64,000 nucleotides of DNA from CAVSIS01 sp963814875 (GCA_963814875.1 CAWFFJ010000025.1:6291-70290), one strand, 5' to 3'; shown: positions 52,374 to 61,584, counted from the first letter of the stretch. A program made the numbers and translations. The notes: a model not told the origin generated them from the sequence alone.

Positions 52374-53846
52374 ATGGTCGAACCGCGTTCTCTCGACGAG
52401 CCTTTCATCGGCCGTACCTTTGCGGACTTCCTGTTCCGGCCCCAGATGGGCGTCGCAGGCTCCCGGCGGCAGATCTCTCTCGAGTCCCGGCTGAGCTCGC
52501 GGCTGGCCGTCGGGCTACCGATCGTGTCCGCCAACATGGACACGGTCACCGAGCTGGAGATGGCCAAGGCGATGGCCCTCGAAGGCGGCGTTGGCGTGAT
52601 CCACCGGGCGATGCCGATCGACCGTCAGGCCGACATGGTCCGGCGCGTCAAACGCAGCCACGGCGCAGTGATCGAGACGCCGTGGCGGCTCCCGCGGGGC
52701 ACCAGCGTCCGCGAAGCGAGGTCCTTCGCCCGTCGGCACTCGATCAACGCCATTCTGATCGAGGAGAGCGAGGGCTCGGGCATCCTCGCCGGCCTCCTGA
52801 CGGCGCGGGACATGCCCTGGTTTCCGGGCACCGAGGACCGGCCGGTCGACTCCTACATGACCCCCTTTGAGCGGCTCGTGACGCGGCCGCCCGGGATCTC
52901 GGAGGACGAGGCCGAGCGCCTGATGTTCGAGCATCGGGTCGAGCGCCTGCCGCTGGTCGACGCACAGCGAGGCATTCGGGGGCTGATCACCCTGCGAGAC
53001 CTCATGGTCTTCCACCGCCGCCCGCACACGTCGAAGGACCGCAAGGGCCGTCTCCTGGTCGCGGCGGCGATCGGGGCGAGGGGGGACTTTCTCGATCGAA
53101 CGGCGGCGCTGCTCGAAGCCGAGGTCGACGCCCTGGTCGTGGACATTGCCCACGGTCATTCCCAGGCGATGGCGGACGCGATGTCCGCGCTGCGCGCGCG
53201 ATTCCCAGAGGTGCCGCTGATCTGTGGCAACGTGGCTACCGCCGAGGGGGCGTGCTTCCTCGCCGAGCGTGGGGCAGACGCGGTGAAGGTCGGTGTCGGA
53301 CCGGGCCGGGGATGTCGTACGCGCCTGGAAACCGCGGCGGGGGTGCCGCAGCTCCAGGCGATCCGGGAGGCCTGGTGCGCCGTCGGTGAGGGCGTGCCGA
53401 TCGTGGCCGACGGCGGCGTCGTCGAGGACAAGGACATCTTCCTGGCACTGATCTGCGGCGCATCGACGGTGATGCTGGGCAGCGCGCTGTCGGGCACGGA
53501 CGAGTCGCCGGGGCACGTCATCGAGGACCCTTCGAGCCACCAGAAGCGCAAGATCTACCGCGGCATGACCTCCCCTCAGGCGGTCTTCGAGTCGCTTTAC
53601 GACGGCGACCAGAACGGTGAGCTCGAGGAGGCCTTCGCGACCCCGGCGGAGGGCCAGGAGACCCAGGTCCTGTACAAGGGTCCGGTCTCCGATGTGCTGG
53701 GTCGGATCCGGGGTCACCTGCAGTCAGCGGTGAGCTATGCGGGGGAGACCTCGCTCACCGCGGCTCGCGCCAAGATCGTGCCCGATCCGATGGGGTACCT
53801 GATCCCACTCAGCGAGGCCTCGCGGAGAGAGTCGTTCGAGCGCTGA
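52374..53846 (+). CDS. IMP dehydrogenase-like protein with CBS pair, divergent catalytic loop
   Basis: 490 residues from ATG 52374. It is a TIM barrel with IMPDH/GMP-reductase features: GLPIVSANMDTVTELEMAKA near the N-terminus, two CBS motifs inserted at about residues 95-215, VDIAHGHSQAMADAM, ICGNVATAEGACFLAERGAD and VADGGV. The active loop reads GPGRGCRTRLETAAGVPQ: the catalytic Cys314 is there, but the usual Ser and Thr around it are Arg/Gly and Arg. The C-terminal YKGPVSDVLGRI matches the family flap region. It may be a GuaB-like paralogue rather than the housekeeping enzyme; activity is uncertain. Confidence 0.75.
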   Translation: MVEPRSLDEPFIGRTFADFLFRPQMGVAGSRRQISLESRLSSRLAVGLPIVSANMDTVTELEMAKAMALEGGVGVIHRAMPIDRQADMVRRVKRSHGAVIETPWRLPRGTSVREARSFARRHSINAILIEESEGSGILAGLLTARDMPWFPGTEDRPVDSYMTPFERLVTRPPGISEDEAERLMFEHRVERLPLVDAQRGIRGLITLRDLMVFHRRPHTSKDRKGRLLVAAAIGARGDFLDRTAALLEAEVDALVVDIAHGHSQAMADAMSALRARFPEVPLICGNVATAEGACFLAERGADAVKVGVGPGRGCRTRLETAAGVPQLQAIREAWCAVGEGVPIVADGGVVEDKDIFLALICGASTVMLGSALSGTDESPGHVIEDPSSHQKRKIYRGMTSPQAVFESLYDGDQNGELEEAFATPAEGQETQVLYKGPVSDVLGRIRGHLQSAVSYAGETSLTAARAKIVPDPMGYLIPLSEASRRESFER

Positions 53847-53980
53847 GAATCGATCGAAGGACATCGTGCAACCTCCTGGTCACTCTCCCCTCAGTGGAAC
53901 CGCGCGGGGGTCCCCAGGAATGCCCGAGGTACTCCGTCGCCGCGCTATGCTCGTGCCGTGACATGAGAGGAGGCCAGGCA

Positions 53981-54793
53981 ATGGCTCGCGACCGAGGCAC
54001 CACCGTCCAACCGGGCAAGCGATTCAGGCTTGCACGGCTCGACCCTGACCACACCGGAGGGCACGACAAGAAGCGCGCCCGCGAGCTCGTCGACCAGCGC
54101 CTCGAGCAGCTCAACGAGCTCCAGGAGCGCCTCTACTCGAGCGGCGAGCGGGCCGTACTCATTGTGCTGCAGGCGATGGACACCGGCGGCAAAGACGGGA
54201 CCATCAAGCACGTGTTCAGCGCCTTCAACCCGCAGGGCGTCGAGGTCACGTCGTTCAAGGTCCCTTCCGAGGAGGAGCTCGCCCACGACTTCCTGTGGCG
54301 GGTCCACAAGGCCGTCCCACGTCACGGGATGGTCGGGGTCTTCAACCGCTCACACTACGAGGACGTCTTGGTGGTGAGGGTCAAGCAGCTCGTCCCCGAG
54401 GCGGTGTGGTCGAAGCGCTTCGAACAGATCAATGCCTTCGAACAGCGGTTGGTCGCGAGCGGCGTCGCGATCGTCAAGCTGTTCCTGCACATCAGCCCCG
54501 AGGAGCAGGCCGAGCGCCTGCGCGAGCGCCAGCAGCGGCCCGACAAGAACTGGAAGTTCAACCCCGCCGACCTCGAGGACCGAGCGCTGTGGAAAGCGTT
54601 CCAGTCCACCTATGAGGACGCCCTGAGCCGCTGCAACACCGAGTGGGCGCCGTGGCACGTCGTGCCGGCCGATCACAAGTGGTACCGGAACCTGGTGGTC
54701 TCGAACATCCTGCTCGATACGCTGGAAGGGATGGATCTGCACTACCCCGATCCGCCGCCGGACCTGGCGTCCTACGTGATCCCCGACGTGTGA
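53981..54793 (+). CDS. Polyphosphate kinase 2 family protein
   Basis: 270 residues from ATG 53981, preceded by GGAGG. Motifs are typical of PPK2: Walker A-like QAMDTGGKDGTI, LWRVHKAVPRHGMVGVFNRS with the lid arginine, HYEDVLVVRV, and a final WAPWHVVPADHKWYRNLV. These enzymes move phosphate between polyphosphate and nucleotides (ADP/ATP or AMP, GDP). The single-domain size fits class I or III; the direction cannot be told. The frame opens upstream at 53894, but that part is not needed. No neighbour shares its function. Confidence 0.93.
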   Translation: MARDRGTTVQPGKRFRLARLDPDHTGGHDKKRARELVDQRLEQLNELQERLYSSGERAVLIVLQAMDTGGKDGTIKHVFSAFNPQGVEVTSFKVPSEEELAHDFLWRVHKAVPRHGMVGVFNRSHYEDVLVVRVKQLVPEAVWSKRFEQINAFEQRLVASGVAIVKLFLHISPEEQAERLRERQQRPDKNWKFNPADLEDRALWKAFQSTYEDALSRCNTEWAPWHVVPADHKWYRNLVVSNILLDTLEGMDLHYPDPPPDLASYVIPDV

Positions 54794-54891
54794 GCTGGGA
54801 GCCCGCAGGGCATAGGCCCTTGCGGTGAGTGGCGTGTCGAGACGCGGCCACGGGCGTCTGCCCGGCGGGCTCCTCTGGTGCGCTACCTGGC

Positions 54892-54950
54892 TTGACAGCG
54901 GCCGCTCTCGGCACTATAACTGACTGGTCGGTTCAACCGACCGGTTAGTT
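54892..54950 (+). promoter_or_regulatory. Promoter with 33-bp palindromic operator for the tetR-efflux operon
   Basis: TTGACA (54892-54897), a 17-base spacer and TATAAC (54915-54920) form a near-consensus sigma70 promoter. Overlapping its 3' end is an inverted repeat 54918-54950 with 16-base arms matching at 14 positions (left arm starting AACTGACTGG). Its position is that of a repressor site, and it immediately precedes the TetR gene's ribosome site GGAGG. Confidence 0.85.
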
Positions 54951-54961
54951 GGAGGTAGGTG

Positions 54962-55612
54962 ATGCAGACGAGAGACTCCGCCCGAGAGCCCGAAAGTCCG
55001 CAGGGGCGCATCCTCGACGCCGCATCCGCGGTCTTCGCGGAGGTCGGCTTCGCAGGTGCACGGGTCGACGACATCGCCGCTCGCGCTGGCGTCAACAAGG
55101 CGATGCTCTACTACCACGTCGGCGACAAGCAGGCGCTCTACAGCGCGGTGCTGGTCCGCAACTTCGACCGTGTCGCGGACGCCCTCGCCCAGGTCCTGGA
55201 AGACAAGGGCTCCCCGCGGAGCCGTCTCGTCGCAGTCATCACCGAGCTCACCCGCATGGTGCAGCAGTACCCCGACCACCCGCGGATGGTGCTGCGCGAG
55301 GTTGCTTCCGGTGCGGCCAACCTTCCTCCGGAGGCGCTGTTCCGAATGCTCGAGGTCGTCAACATCGTCGCCGGTCTGCTCGGTGAGGGTGTGGCCGTGG
55401 GAGAGTTTCGACACACCGAACCGGTGCTCACCCACCTCGCGATCGTCGGCATGGTGCTGTTCATCAACGCCATCTCCCCGTTGCGCCAGCGCGCGGCCGA
55501 GCTGCGTCCCGAGGTCGGGCTCCCGGACTCGTCGACCGACATCGCGGCCTTCCTGAGCGACCTGCTGCTCGAGGGGATTGCCGCCCGCGGTGGCGACGGA
55601 GACGTGCATTGA
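54962..55612 (+). CDS. TetR-family repressor
   Basis: 216 residues from ATG 54962 (GGAGG six bases upstream); GTG 54959 is one codon earlier. The helix-turn-helix is GRILDAASAVFAEVGFAGAR followed by VDDIAARAGVNKAMLYYHVG, with the standard TetR layout; the C-terminal 150 residues form the ligand-binding part with hydrophobic helices (EVVNIVAGLLG, VGMVLFINAIS). It lies at the head of the efflux genes and its promoter carries a palindrome at the -10, so it probably represses itself and, by read-through, the pump. Resembles AcrR-type and YbiH (efflux) regulators. Confidence 0.9.
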   Translation: MQTRDSAREPESPQGRILDAASAVFAEVGFAGARVDDIAARAGVNKAMLYYHVGDKQALYSAVLVRNFDRVADALAQVLEDKGSPRSRLVAVITELTRMVQQYPDHPRMVLREVASGAANLPPEALFRMLEVVNIVAGLLGEGVAVGEFRHTEPVLTHLAIVGMVLFINAISPLRQRAAELRPEVGLPDSSTDIAAFLSDLLLEGIAARGGDGDVH

Positions 55613-55926
55613 GGTCGGACTTCGCGCCGCTGCGGCTGCCGATCGAGGAACCACCGTTCGGGACCGTCATCACTGCCGGTGTCGGTTCGTCTCGGCCGAG
55701 ACCGGTGCAAGTGAACCGGGTGTCCAGTCGCAGCTCGGCTTTCCAGCGCGCGACGATCGCCACCACGGGGGCGATACTCGCACTCCGGTCGGCGTCGCCC
55801 CTGCTGGCATCCGACGTGCTCATGACTCTTGCGAACCACGGCCGCGCCCGGTGGACGGGCGCTGCTGCCAGAAATCACATCGACCTGAACTCGACCGCTG
55901 CCCCCAGCGCACGACGGAGGAAGCTC
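55613..55926. other. 314-bp gap between tetR and the efflux genes
   Basis: This gap interrupts an otherwise very compact operon. A frame is open across it, but the amino-acid composition looks non-coding and lacks a start with a ribosome site. No palindrome or clear terminator is seen, so an internal promoter or a decayed gene are both possible. Confidence 0.4.
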
Positions 55927-56928
55927 ATGACTCGACGGAAGCGAAAGCTGACCCTGTTGACCGTCCTCGCCACCATCGCCGGTCTCGCCGCCGGCTGTCA
56001 TGGTACCGAGGACGGTGGAGCCATTCACGCCTCGGGCCACATCGAAGCGACCGAGGTCCGGCTCGCCGCCAAGGTCGGCGGTCGGCTGCTCGACGCACCC
56101 CTCCAGGAGGGCGACACCGTCCACACCGGCGACCTCGTGGCCCGGTTCGATTCGATCGACGCGGAGCACCAGCTCGCCCAGGCTCGTGCCCAGGTCGATT
56201 CGGCCGATGCTCAGCTTCGCCTCCTGCTGGCTGGAACCCGCCGCGAGGACGTCCAGAGCGCCGAGGACCGGCTCGCGCAGGCCCAGTCCGAGCTCGACGC
56301 GGCGGTCAGGGACCTCAACCGGCTCGAGGGCCTCGCTGACCGCGGCACTGCGACCGAGAAGGCGCGCGACGACGCCCGCACTCGACGCGACGTCTCCCAG
56401 CGGTCGGTCGCGGCGGCACGTGCCCAGCTCGACAAGCTCATCGCGGGGCCGCGACGCCAGGAGATCGAGGCGGCACGGGCGCAGCACGCGGCGGCGGTCG
56501 CGCGGGTGGAGGCGATCCAGCAGCAGATCACCGACGCCACGGTGCTCGCGCCGACGGACGGGGTGCTCACCGAGCGCATCGCGGAGCCCGGCGAGGTGCT
56601 GCCGCCCGGGGCGACCCTCGCGGTGCTGACCGACATCGGCCGGCCGTGGCTGAACGTCTGGATCGACGAGCCGAACCTCGCGAGCGTCCACCTCGGCGAC
56701 CCGGTCGAGGTCCGTGTCGACGGTCGCGACCAGGCATTCCAGGGCAAGGTCTCCTTCATCTCGAGCGTTGCCGAGTTCACGCCCAAGAACGTGCAGACAC
56801 CCGAGGAGCGGGCCAAGCTCGTGTTCCGGATCAAGGTCGCGCTCGCCAACCCTGACGGCGTGTTCAAGCCCGGCATGCCGGCGGACGCCTACTTCGACGG
56901 TCACGCCGAGGCGGGGAGCGCGCGGTGA
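55927..56928 (+). CDS. HlyD-type efflux adaptor lipoprotein (YbhG-like)
   Basis: 333 residues from ATG 55927 with a well-placed GGAGG. The N-terminus MTRRKRKLTLLTVLATIAGL ends in a lipobox LAAGC, so it is a lipoprotein. The lipoyl halves are IEATEVRLAAKVGGRLLDAP and ATVLAPTDGVLTERIAEPGE, separated by a long coiled coil (residues about 80-205), with a beta-barrel region VWIDEPNLASVHLGDPVEV. It connects the ABC transporter downstream to the TolC-like protein encoded in the same operon. It overlaps the ATPase start by four bases. Confidence 0.9.
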   Translation: MTRRKRKLTLLTVLATIAGLAAGCHGTEDGGAIHASGHIEATEVRLAAKVGGRLLDAPLQEGDTVHTGDLVARFDSIDAEHQLAQARAQVDSADAQLRLLLAGTRREDVQSAEDRLAQAQSELDAAVRDLNRLEGLADRGTATEKARDDARTRRDVSQRSVAAARAQLDKLIAGPRRQEIEAARAQHAAAVARVEAIQQQITDATVLAPTDGVLTERIAEPGEVLPPGATLAVLTDIGRPWLNVWIDEPNLASVHLGDPVEVRVDGRDQAFQGKVSFISSVAEFTPKNVQTPEERAKLVFRIKVALANPDGVFKPGMPADAYFDGHAEAGSAR

Positions 56929-57869
56929 GCGAGCAGCCCCTCGTCGCGGCCCGCGACCTGGTGGTCCGCTACGGCGCCACTGAGGCGGTGCACGGTATCT
57001 CGCTCGAGGTCCGCGCCGGCGAGGTAGTCGGTCTGATCGGCCCCGACGGCGCCGGCAAGACCTCGACTTTGCGCGTGCTCGCCGGCCTGCAGCGAGCCTC
57101 CGGCGGTACCGTCGAGGCGATGGGCGCCGACTGCTGGGCCGGCCGCCGTGCGCTGCATCACCGGCTCGGCTACCTGGCGCAGCGCTTCGCCCTCTACGGC
57201 GACCTCACGGTCGACGAGAACGTGCAGTTCTTCGCGCTCATGTACGGGGTCAAGGGGTGGCGGGAGCGGCGAACCCACCTGCTGGGGCTGGTCGGTCTGG
57301 GGGAGTTCCACGATCGGATTGCGGATCGGCTCTCGGGCGGCATGAAGCAGAAGCTGGCACTCGCCTGCACGTTGATCCACTCGCCCCAGATGCTGCTCCT
57401 CGACGAGCCCACCACCGGCGTCGACCCGGTGACGCGACGGGAGTTCTGGCGCCTGCTCGCTGAGCTGGTCGGGAACGGCCTCACGCTGCTCGTGGCGACG
57501 CCCTACCTCGACGAGGCGGAACGGTGCACTCGTGTGGTGCTGATGCACGAGGGCCGGGTGCTGGCCGACGAGCGTCCCGGCGACGTGCCCGCTCTGCTGC
57601 CCGGCACGGTGGTCGAGGTGACAGCGCGCGAACGCACCGCAGCTACCTCCGCGCTCGAGGCCGACCCCGCGGTGGTCGACGTCGCGGTCTTCGGAACGAC
57701 CCTTCACGCGCGCCTCGAGGGCGACGGCGACGCGGCCGCGACCGTCCGCGGCGCGCTCTCCGCCGCCGGCATCGACGCCGAGGTCCGGGCCATCCGGCCC
57801 GGCCTCGAGGACGCCTTCCTCTACCTCACCCGGTCGACCGCGACGGCGGCGACATCGGAGGCACCATGA
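56925..57869 (+). CDS. ABC-2-type transporter ATPase
   Basis: 314 residues from GTG 56925. Walker A GPDGAGKTST, Q-loop in GYLAQRFALYG, signature LSGGMKQKLALA, Walker B MLLLDEPTTGVDP, and an H-loop position occupied by a different residue (LVATPYLDEAERC, Pro where His is usual). The C-terminal extension of about 90 residues (PGTVVEVTARERTAATSALE) is typical of ATPases in the DrrA/YbhF group. Together with the ATPase at 59200 it corresponds to the two halves of YbhF. Confidence 0.88.
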   Translation: MSEQPLVAARDLVVRYGATEAVHGISLEVRAGEVVGLIGPDGAGKTSTLRVLAGLQRASGGTVEAMGADCWAGRRALHHRLGYLAQRFALYGDLTVDENVQFFALMYGVKGWRERRTHLLGLVGLGEFHDRIADRLSGGMKQKLALACTLIHSPQMLLLDEPTTGVDPVTRREFWRLLAELVGNGLTLLVATPYLDEAERCTRVVLMHEGRVLADERPGDVPALLPGTVVEVTARERTAATSALEADPAVVDVAVFGTTLHARLEGDGDAAATVRGALSAAGIDAEVRAIRPGLEDAFLYLTRSTATAATSEAP

Positions 57870-59203
57870 CGATCACGACACCACGGTTCGCCCGGCCGCT
57901 GCTCGCGGTCCTCCTCACGGTTGGCACCGCGGCGGCGGCCAGCGACACGGTCCACCTCGACGCCGACACGGCCGCTCGTCTCGCCGTCGAAGCCTCGGCT
58001 CGGGTCACGGCGGCGGACGCCCGTCGGGACAGCGCCCAGTCGGCGGTCGCTTCCTCAGACGCCGCGCGCCTGCCGACGGTGACGACATCGGCGGTGCTCT
58101 CCCAGCGCAGCGCCGTCCCCGAGTTCTCCGCCCCGCTCGACGGGCCAGGGGCACCGCCTCGCGTGATCTTTCCCAACATCGCGACGACCTACCTGGCCGA
58201 CCTCGCCCTGAACCAGCCGCTGTACACCGGAGGTGCGATCAGCGCGGGCCGCGAGGCGGCCCGCCACGACCTCGAGGCAGCCGACCGCTCCCGCGACCTC
58301 ACCGTCGTCGAGCTGCGCTACGCGGCGCGCGCCGCCTACTGGCAGGCCGTCGCCGCCGATGCGGCGCTGCACGCGGCCGACGCCCAGGAGGTCCGTGCCC
58401 GCCGTCTCCACGACGACGCCAAGGCGATGCGCGCGGCCGGCGTGGCGGTGGACGCGGACGTGCTCGGCGCCAAGGCCCGTGCCGAGGCGGCCCACGTCGG
58501 CGTGGTCCAAGCCGGCGCGGACCGGGACGACGCTCTCGCCGCCCTGCGGTCCCTGCTCGGGCTCGACACCGCTGCGCCGCTCGAGCTGGCCGACGCGAAC
58601 GTTATGGCGGTGCCGCCCGCACCGCTCGCTCTGGACGGGCTGGTCGCGGAGGCGATCGAGCGGCGGCCTGAGCTTCGGCTCGCCGAGGCCCAGATCGCCG
58701 CCCTGGCGGCTCGGGAGCGCGGGGTCGATGCCGGCCGCAAGCCCTCCGTCGGCCTGTCTGCTCAGTGGGACCTGGCGCGGCCCAACCAGCGCTACCTCCC
58801 CCTCGAGGACACATGGAATGACTCCTGGAGCGTGGGTGTGATGGCGACGTGGACGCTGTTCGACGGGGATCGCGTGCGGTCGGACGTTGCCACCGTCCGT
58901 GCGCGGCACGACGCCGCCGAGGCCGATCGCCAGGAGCTCGCCCGCCAGGTCCGGCTCGCGGTCGAAAGTGCGCGGCTCAGACTCCAGGCGGCCCTCGACG
59001 CCGTCCCGGCGGCCGACGCCTCGCGAACCGCGGCCGGGGCCCGTGAGGAGTCGTCCCGGGAGCGCTACGCGGCGGGGTTGGCGCTCATCCAGGAGATGCT
59101 CGACGCCCAGGCCGACCTCGCCGATGCTGACCTTGCCCAGATTCGCACCCGCGCCGGCGCGTGGATCGCGGCCGCAGCCCTTGACCGGGCGGTGGGACGA
59201 TGA
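57866..59203 (+). CDS. TolC-family outer-membrane efflux protein
   Basis: 445 residues from ATG 57866 (ATGA overlap with the ATPase). Signal peptide (RFARPLLAVLLTVGTAAAAS), then two long helical hairpin repeats rich in Ala and Arg and the conserved strand segments NQPLYTGGAISAGREAARHD and TWTLFDGDRVRSDVATVRAR that pair in the barrel. It forms the outer-membrane exit duct. An OMP placed between two ATPase genes in the operon is an uncommon order. Confidence 0.9.
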   Translation: MTITTPRFARPLLAVLLTVGTAAAASDTVHLDADTAARLAVEASARVTAADARRDSAQSAVASSDAARLPTVTTSAVLSQRSAVPEFSAPLDGPGAPPRVIFPNIATTYLADLALNQPLYTGGAISAGREAARHDLEAADRSRDLTVVELRYAARAAYWQAVAADAALHAADAQEVRARRLHDDAKAMRAAGVAVDADVLGAKARAEAAHVGVVQAGADRDDALAALRSLLGLDTAAPLELADANVMAVPPAPLALDGLVAEAIERRPELRLAEAQIAALAARERGVDAGRKPSVGLSAQWDLARPNQRYLPLEDTWNDSWSVGVMATWTLFDGDRVRSDVATVRARHDAAEADRQELARQVRLAVESARLRLQAALDAVPAADASRTAAGAREESSRERYAAGLALIQEMLDAQADLADADLAQIRTRAGAWIAAAALDRAVGR

Positions 59204-60168
59204 GCGCCGCGACCGCCGTGGCTCTCGCCGCTGCAGGGCCGGTGGTCACGGCGCACGAGCTGACCCGGACTTTCGGCGCCTTCACCGCCGTCGACCACGT
59301 CTCGTTCGAGGTCGCACCGGGCGAGATCTTCGGTTTCCTCGGCTCCAACGGCGCCGGTAAGACGACCACCATCCGGATCCTGTGCGGCCTGCTCGAGCCG
59401 AGCGGAGGAAGCGCCCGCGTGGCCGGCTTCGACGTCGCCACTCAGGCGCTCGAGATCAAGACCCGGATCGGCTACATGTCGCAGCGCTTCTCCCTCTACG
59501 GCGACCTTTCCGTGGACGAGAACCTGCGTTTCTGGGCCGGCGCCTATCGCCTGTGGGGACGTCGCTTCGAAGCGCGGCGCCGCTGGGCGTACGAGATCGG
59601 CGGCCTCGAGCGCCGGCGCAACGCCCTCGTGCGCGATCTTCCGGGCGGCTATCGTCAGCGCCTGGCACTGGCCTGCGCCCTGCTCCACGAGCCGCCGGTG
59701 GTCTTTCTCGACGAGCCCACCGGGGGCGTCGACCCCGAAGCGCGGCGGGCGTTCTGGGACCTCATCGACGATCTCTCGGCCCAGGGCACCACGGTCTTCG
59801 TGACGACCCACTACATGGACGAGGCCGAGCGTTGCCATCGGGTCGCGCTGATGCACGCCGGCAAGCTGCTCGCCCTCGACTCGGTCCCGGCGCTCAAGCG
59901 GGCCTACTCCGCCGGCGCGGTGCTCGAGGTCGAGTGCGCCCGAGCGCCGCAGGCGCTCGCCGCGCTCGAAGCGCTGCCAGGGATTTCCGATGCAGCCCTG
60001 TTCGGCGACCGGCTGCACGCCGTCGTCGCCGACCCTGCGATGACGCAGCAGGTCGAGCGCGGCCTCGCCGACGCGGGTTTCGCCCCGGTCGCCGTGCGGA
60101 CGATCGAGCCTTCGCTCGAAGACGTCTTCATCCACGTCATCCGTGAGGCCGAGGCGAGGAGGTCCTGA
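59200..60168 (+). CDS. ABC-2-type transporter ATPase (second)
   Basis: 322 residues, ATGA overlap with the TolC-like gene. Walker A GSNGAGKTTT, Q-loop region GYMSQRFSLYGDLSVDENLR, signature LPGGYRQRLALA (Pro in place of Ser), Walker B VVFLDEPTGGVDPEARRAF, and H-loop TTHYMDEAERC. It has a C-terminal accessory domain similar to that of the first ATPase. It is complete in all catalytic motifs, whereas its partner lacks the H-loop His, so asymmetric function is possible. Confidence 0.88.
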   Translation: MSAATAVALAAAGPVVTAHELTRTFGAFTAVDHVSFEVAPGEIFGFLGSNGAGKTTTIRILCGLLEPSGGSARVAGFDVATQALEIKTRIGYMSQRFSLYGDLSVDENLRFWAGAYRLWGRRFEARRRWAYEIGGLERRRNALVRDLPGGYRQRLALACALLHEPPVVFLDEPTGGVDPEARRAFWDLIDDLSAQGTTVFVTTHYMDEAERCHRVALMHAGKLLALDSVPALKRAYSAGAVLEVECARAPQALAALEALPGISDAALFGDRLHAVVADPAMTQQVERGLADAGFAPVAVRTIEPSLEDVFIHVIREAEARRS

Positions 60169-61271
60169 TGATCCGCCGCGTCCTCGCCATCACCGCCAAG
60201 GAGCTGCTCCAGCTCAAGCGCGACTGGCGCACCGCGCTGGCGCTGCTCGGCATGCCGGTGATCCTGCTGCTCATCTACGGCTACGCGCTCAGCTTTGACG
60301 TCCAGGACATCCGGCTCGCGATCGTCGATCTGTCGCGCACCAGCGCCTCGCGCGAGGTCGTCGAGGCTTTCCTGAAGAGCGGCTACTTCGACGCCGTGGC
60401 GCGCCCCGACGATACGCGGGCGCTGGACGCTCTGTTCGACTCGGGACGCGCCCAGGCCGGGTTGGTGATCCCGGCCGAGTTCGGCGCCGACGTCGCCGGC
60501 CGGCGGCCGACGACTCTCCAGTTCGTGCTCGACGGCTCGGACTCCCAGACCGCCACCACGATCCTCGGCTACGCCCGCCAGATCGTCGCCTCGGTGACGC
60601 CCGCGCTGCTCGGCGTCCGCTTCTCGGCGCCGATCCGGGGTGTCCCGCTGGTCTGGTACAACCCCGATCTCAAGTCGTCGCGCTTCCTGGTCCCGGGCCT
60701 GGTGGCCTTCATCCTGATGATTACGTCGGTCATCGCGACCGCCCTCGCGGTGGTGCGTGAGAAGGAGCGCGGCACCATGGAGTCGCTGCGCGCCACGCCG
60801 CTCAAGGCGATCGAGCTGCTGTTCGGCAAGACCCTGCCCTACCTGCTGGTCGCCTCGGGGGCGGCCGCCGGCTCGCTGACCCTGGCGTGGGCGTTGTTCG
60901 ACGTCCCGATCCGAGGCTCGATCGTGTGGCTTGCGGTTGTCACCGTGCTCTTCCTCGCAGGTGGTCTCGGTTGGGGCATCTTCCTGTCGAGCCTGGCCGA
61001 GACCCAGCAGGTCGCGTTCCAGATCGCGCTGCTGTCGTCGATGCTTCCGACCCTGCTGCTGTCGGGCTTCATCTTTCCGATCTCGTCGATGCCGAAGTTC
61101 CTCCAGGTGATCTCGCACATCGTCCCCGCGCGCTACTACATCGCGGCCTTGCGCGAGATCGTGCTCAAGGGGGTCGGACCCGAGCTGTGGTGGAACGACG
61201 CCGTCGCGCTGATCGCCTACGGCGTCGTGGTGCTGCTGCTCGCCACCGTCACAACCGTCAGGAGCTTGTAG
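60168..61271 (+). CDS. ABC-2-type permease
   Basis: 367 residues with a first membrane helix (LALLGMPVILLLIYGYALSF), a large periplasmic domain and five further helices toward the C-terminus (FLVPGLVAFILMITSVIATA, LLLSGFIFPISSMPKFLQVI). The linker KERGTMESLRATPLKAIELL matches YbhS/YbhR-type permeases. It begins one base inside the ATPase stop. The next gene is the paralogous second permease, now 313 bp away because of the inverted-repeat element. Confidence 0.9.
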   Translation: MIRRVLAITAKELLQLKRDWRTALALLGMPVILLLIYGYALSFDVQDIRLAIVDLSRTSASREVVEAFLKSGYFDAVARPDDTRALDALFDSGRAQAGLVIPAEFGADVAGRRPTTLQFVLDGSDSQTATTILGYARQIVASVTPALLGVRFSAPIRGVPLVWYNPDLKSSRFLVPGLVAFILMITSVIATALAVVREKERGTMESLRATPLKAIELLFGKTLPYLLVASGAAAGSLTLAWALFDVPIRGSIVWLAVVTVLFLAGGLGWGIFLSSLAETQQVAFQIALLSSMLPTLLLSGFIFPISSMPKFLQVISHIVPARYYIAALREIVLKGVGPELWWNDAVALIAYGVVVLLLATVTTVRSL

Positions 61272-61288
61272 TGAACGCCCTGCAAAGC

Positions 61289-61555
61289 AAACCACCAAGA
61301 CACCAAGACACCAAGCATGAGGTTGTAGATGTTGTTTTCACCGACGCGGTATGCCGGCCTTCCGGTGATGACTCGAGAGCCAGACGAGGCCATTGCGGTG
61401 CAGTGTTGAGGCCCGACGTCCTGCTGATCACGCCAGGAGAGACCCTGGCACGGAGACCTGCTCCTCGGTCACTTCCAGGACCCGTGGATGACAGACCTCC
61501 TGGCCGGGATGTGATAGCTCACCATTTCCTCTTGGTGTCTTGGTGTCTTGGTGGT
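61289..61555. mobile_element. MITE-like element with perfect 25-bp inverted ends, in the efflux operon
   Basis: The segment 61291-61315 (ACCACCAAGACACCAAGACA...) and 61531-61555 are exact reverse complements, 25 of 25 bases, enclosing 215 bp with no coding frame of note. The inner sequence has partial further complementarity. It sits between two permease genes that overlap or nearly overlap their other neighbours, so it looks like an insertion that left both genes intact. There is no transposase inside; flanking target duplication could not be confirmed. A stable hairpin at this point would also affect the downstream permease's expression. Confidence 0.7.
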
Positions 61556-61584
61556 GATTCTCGCGCGCTCCGGGGGTGCGACTC

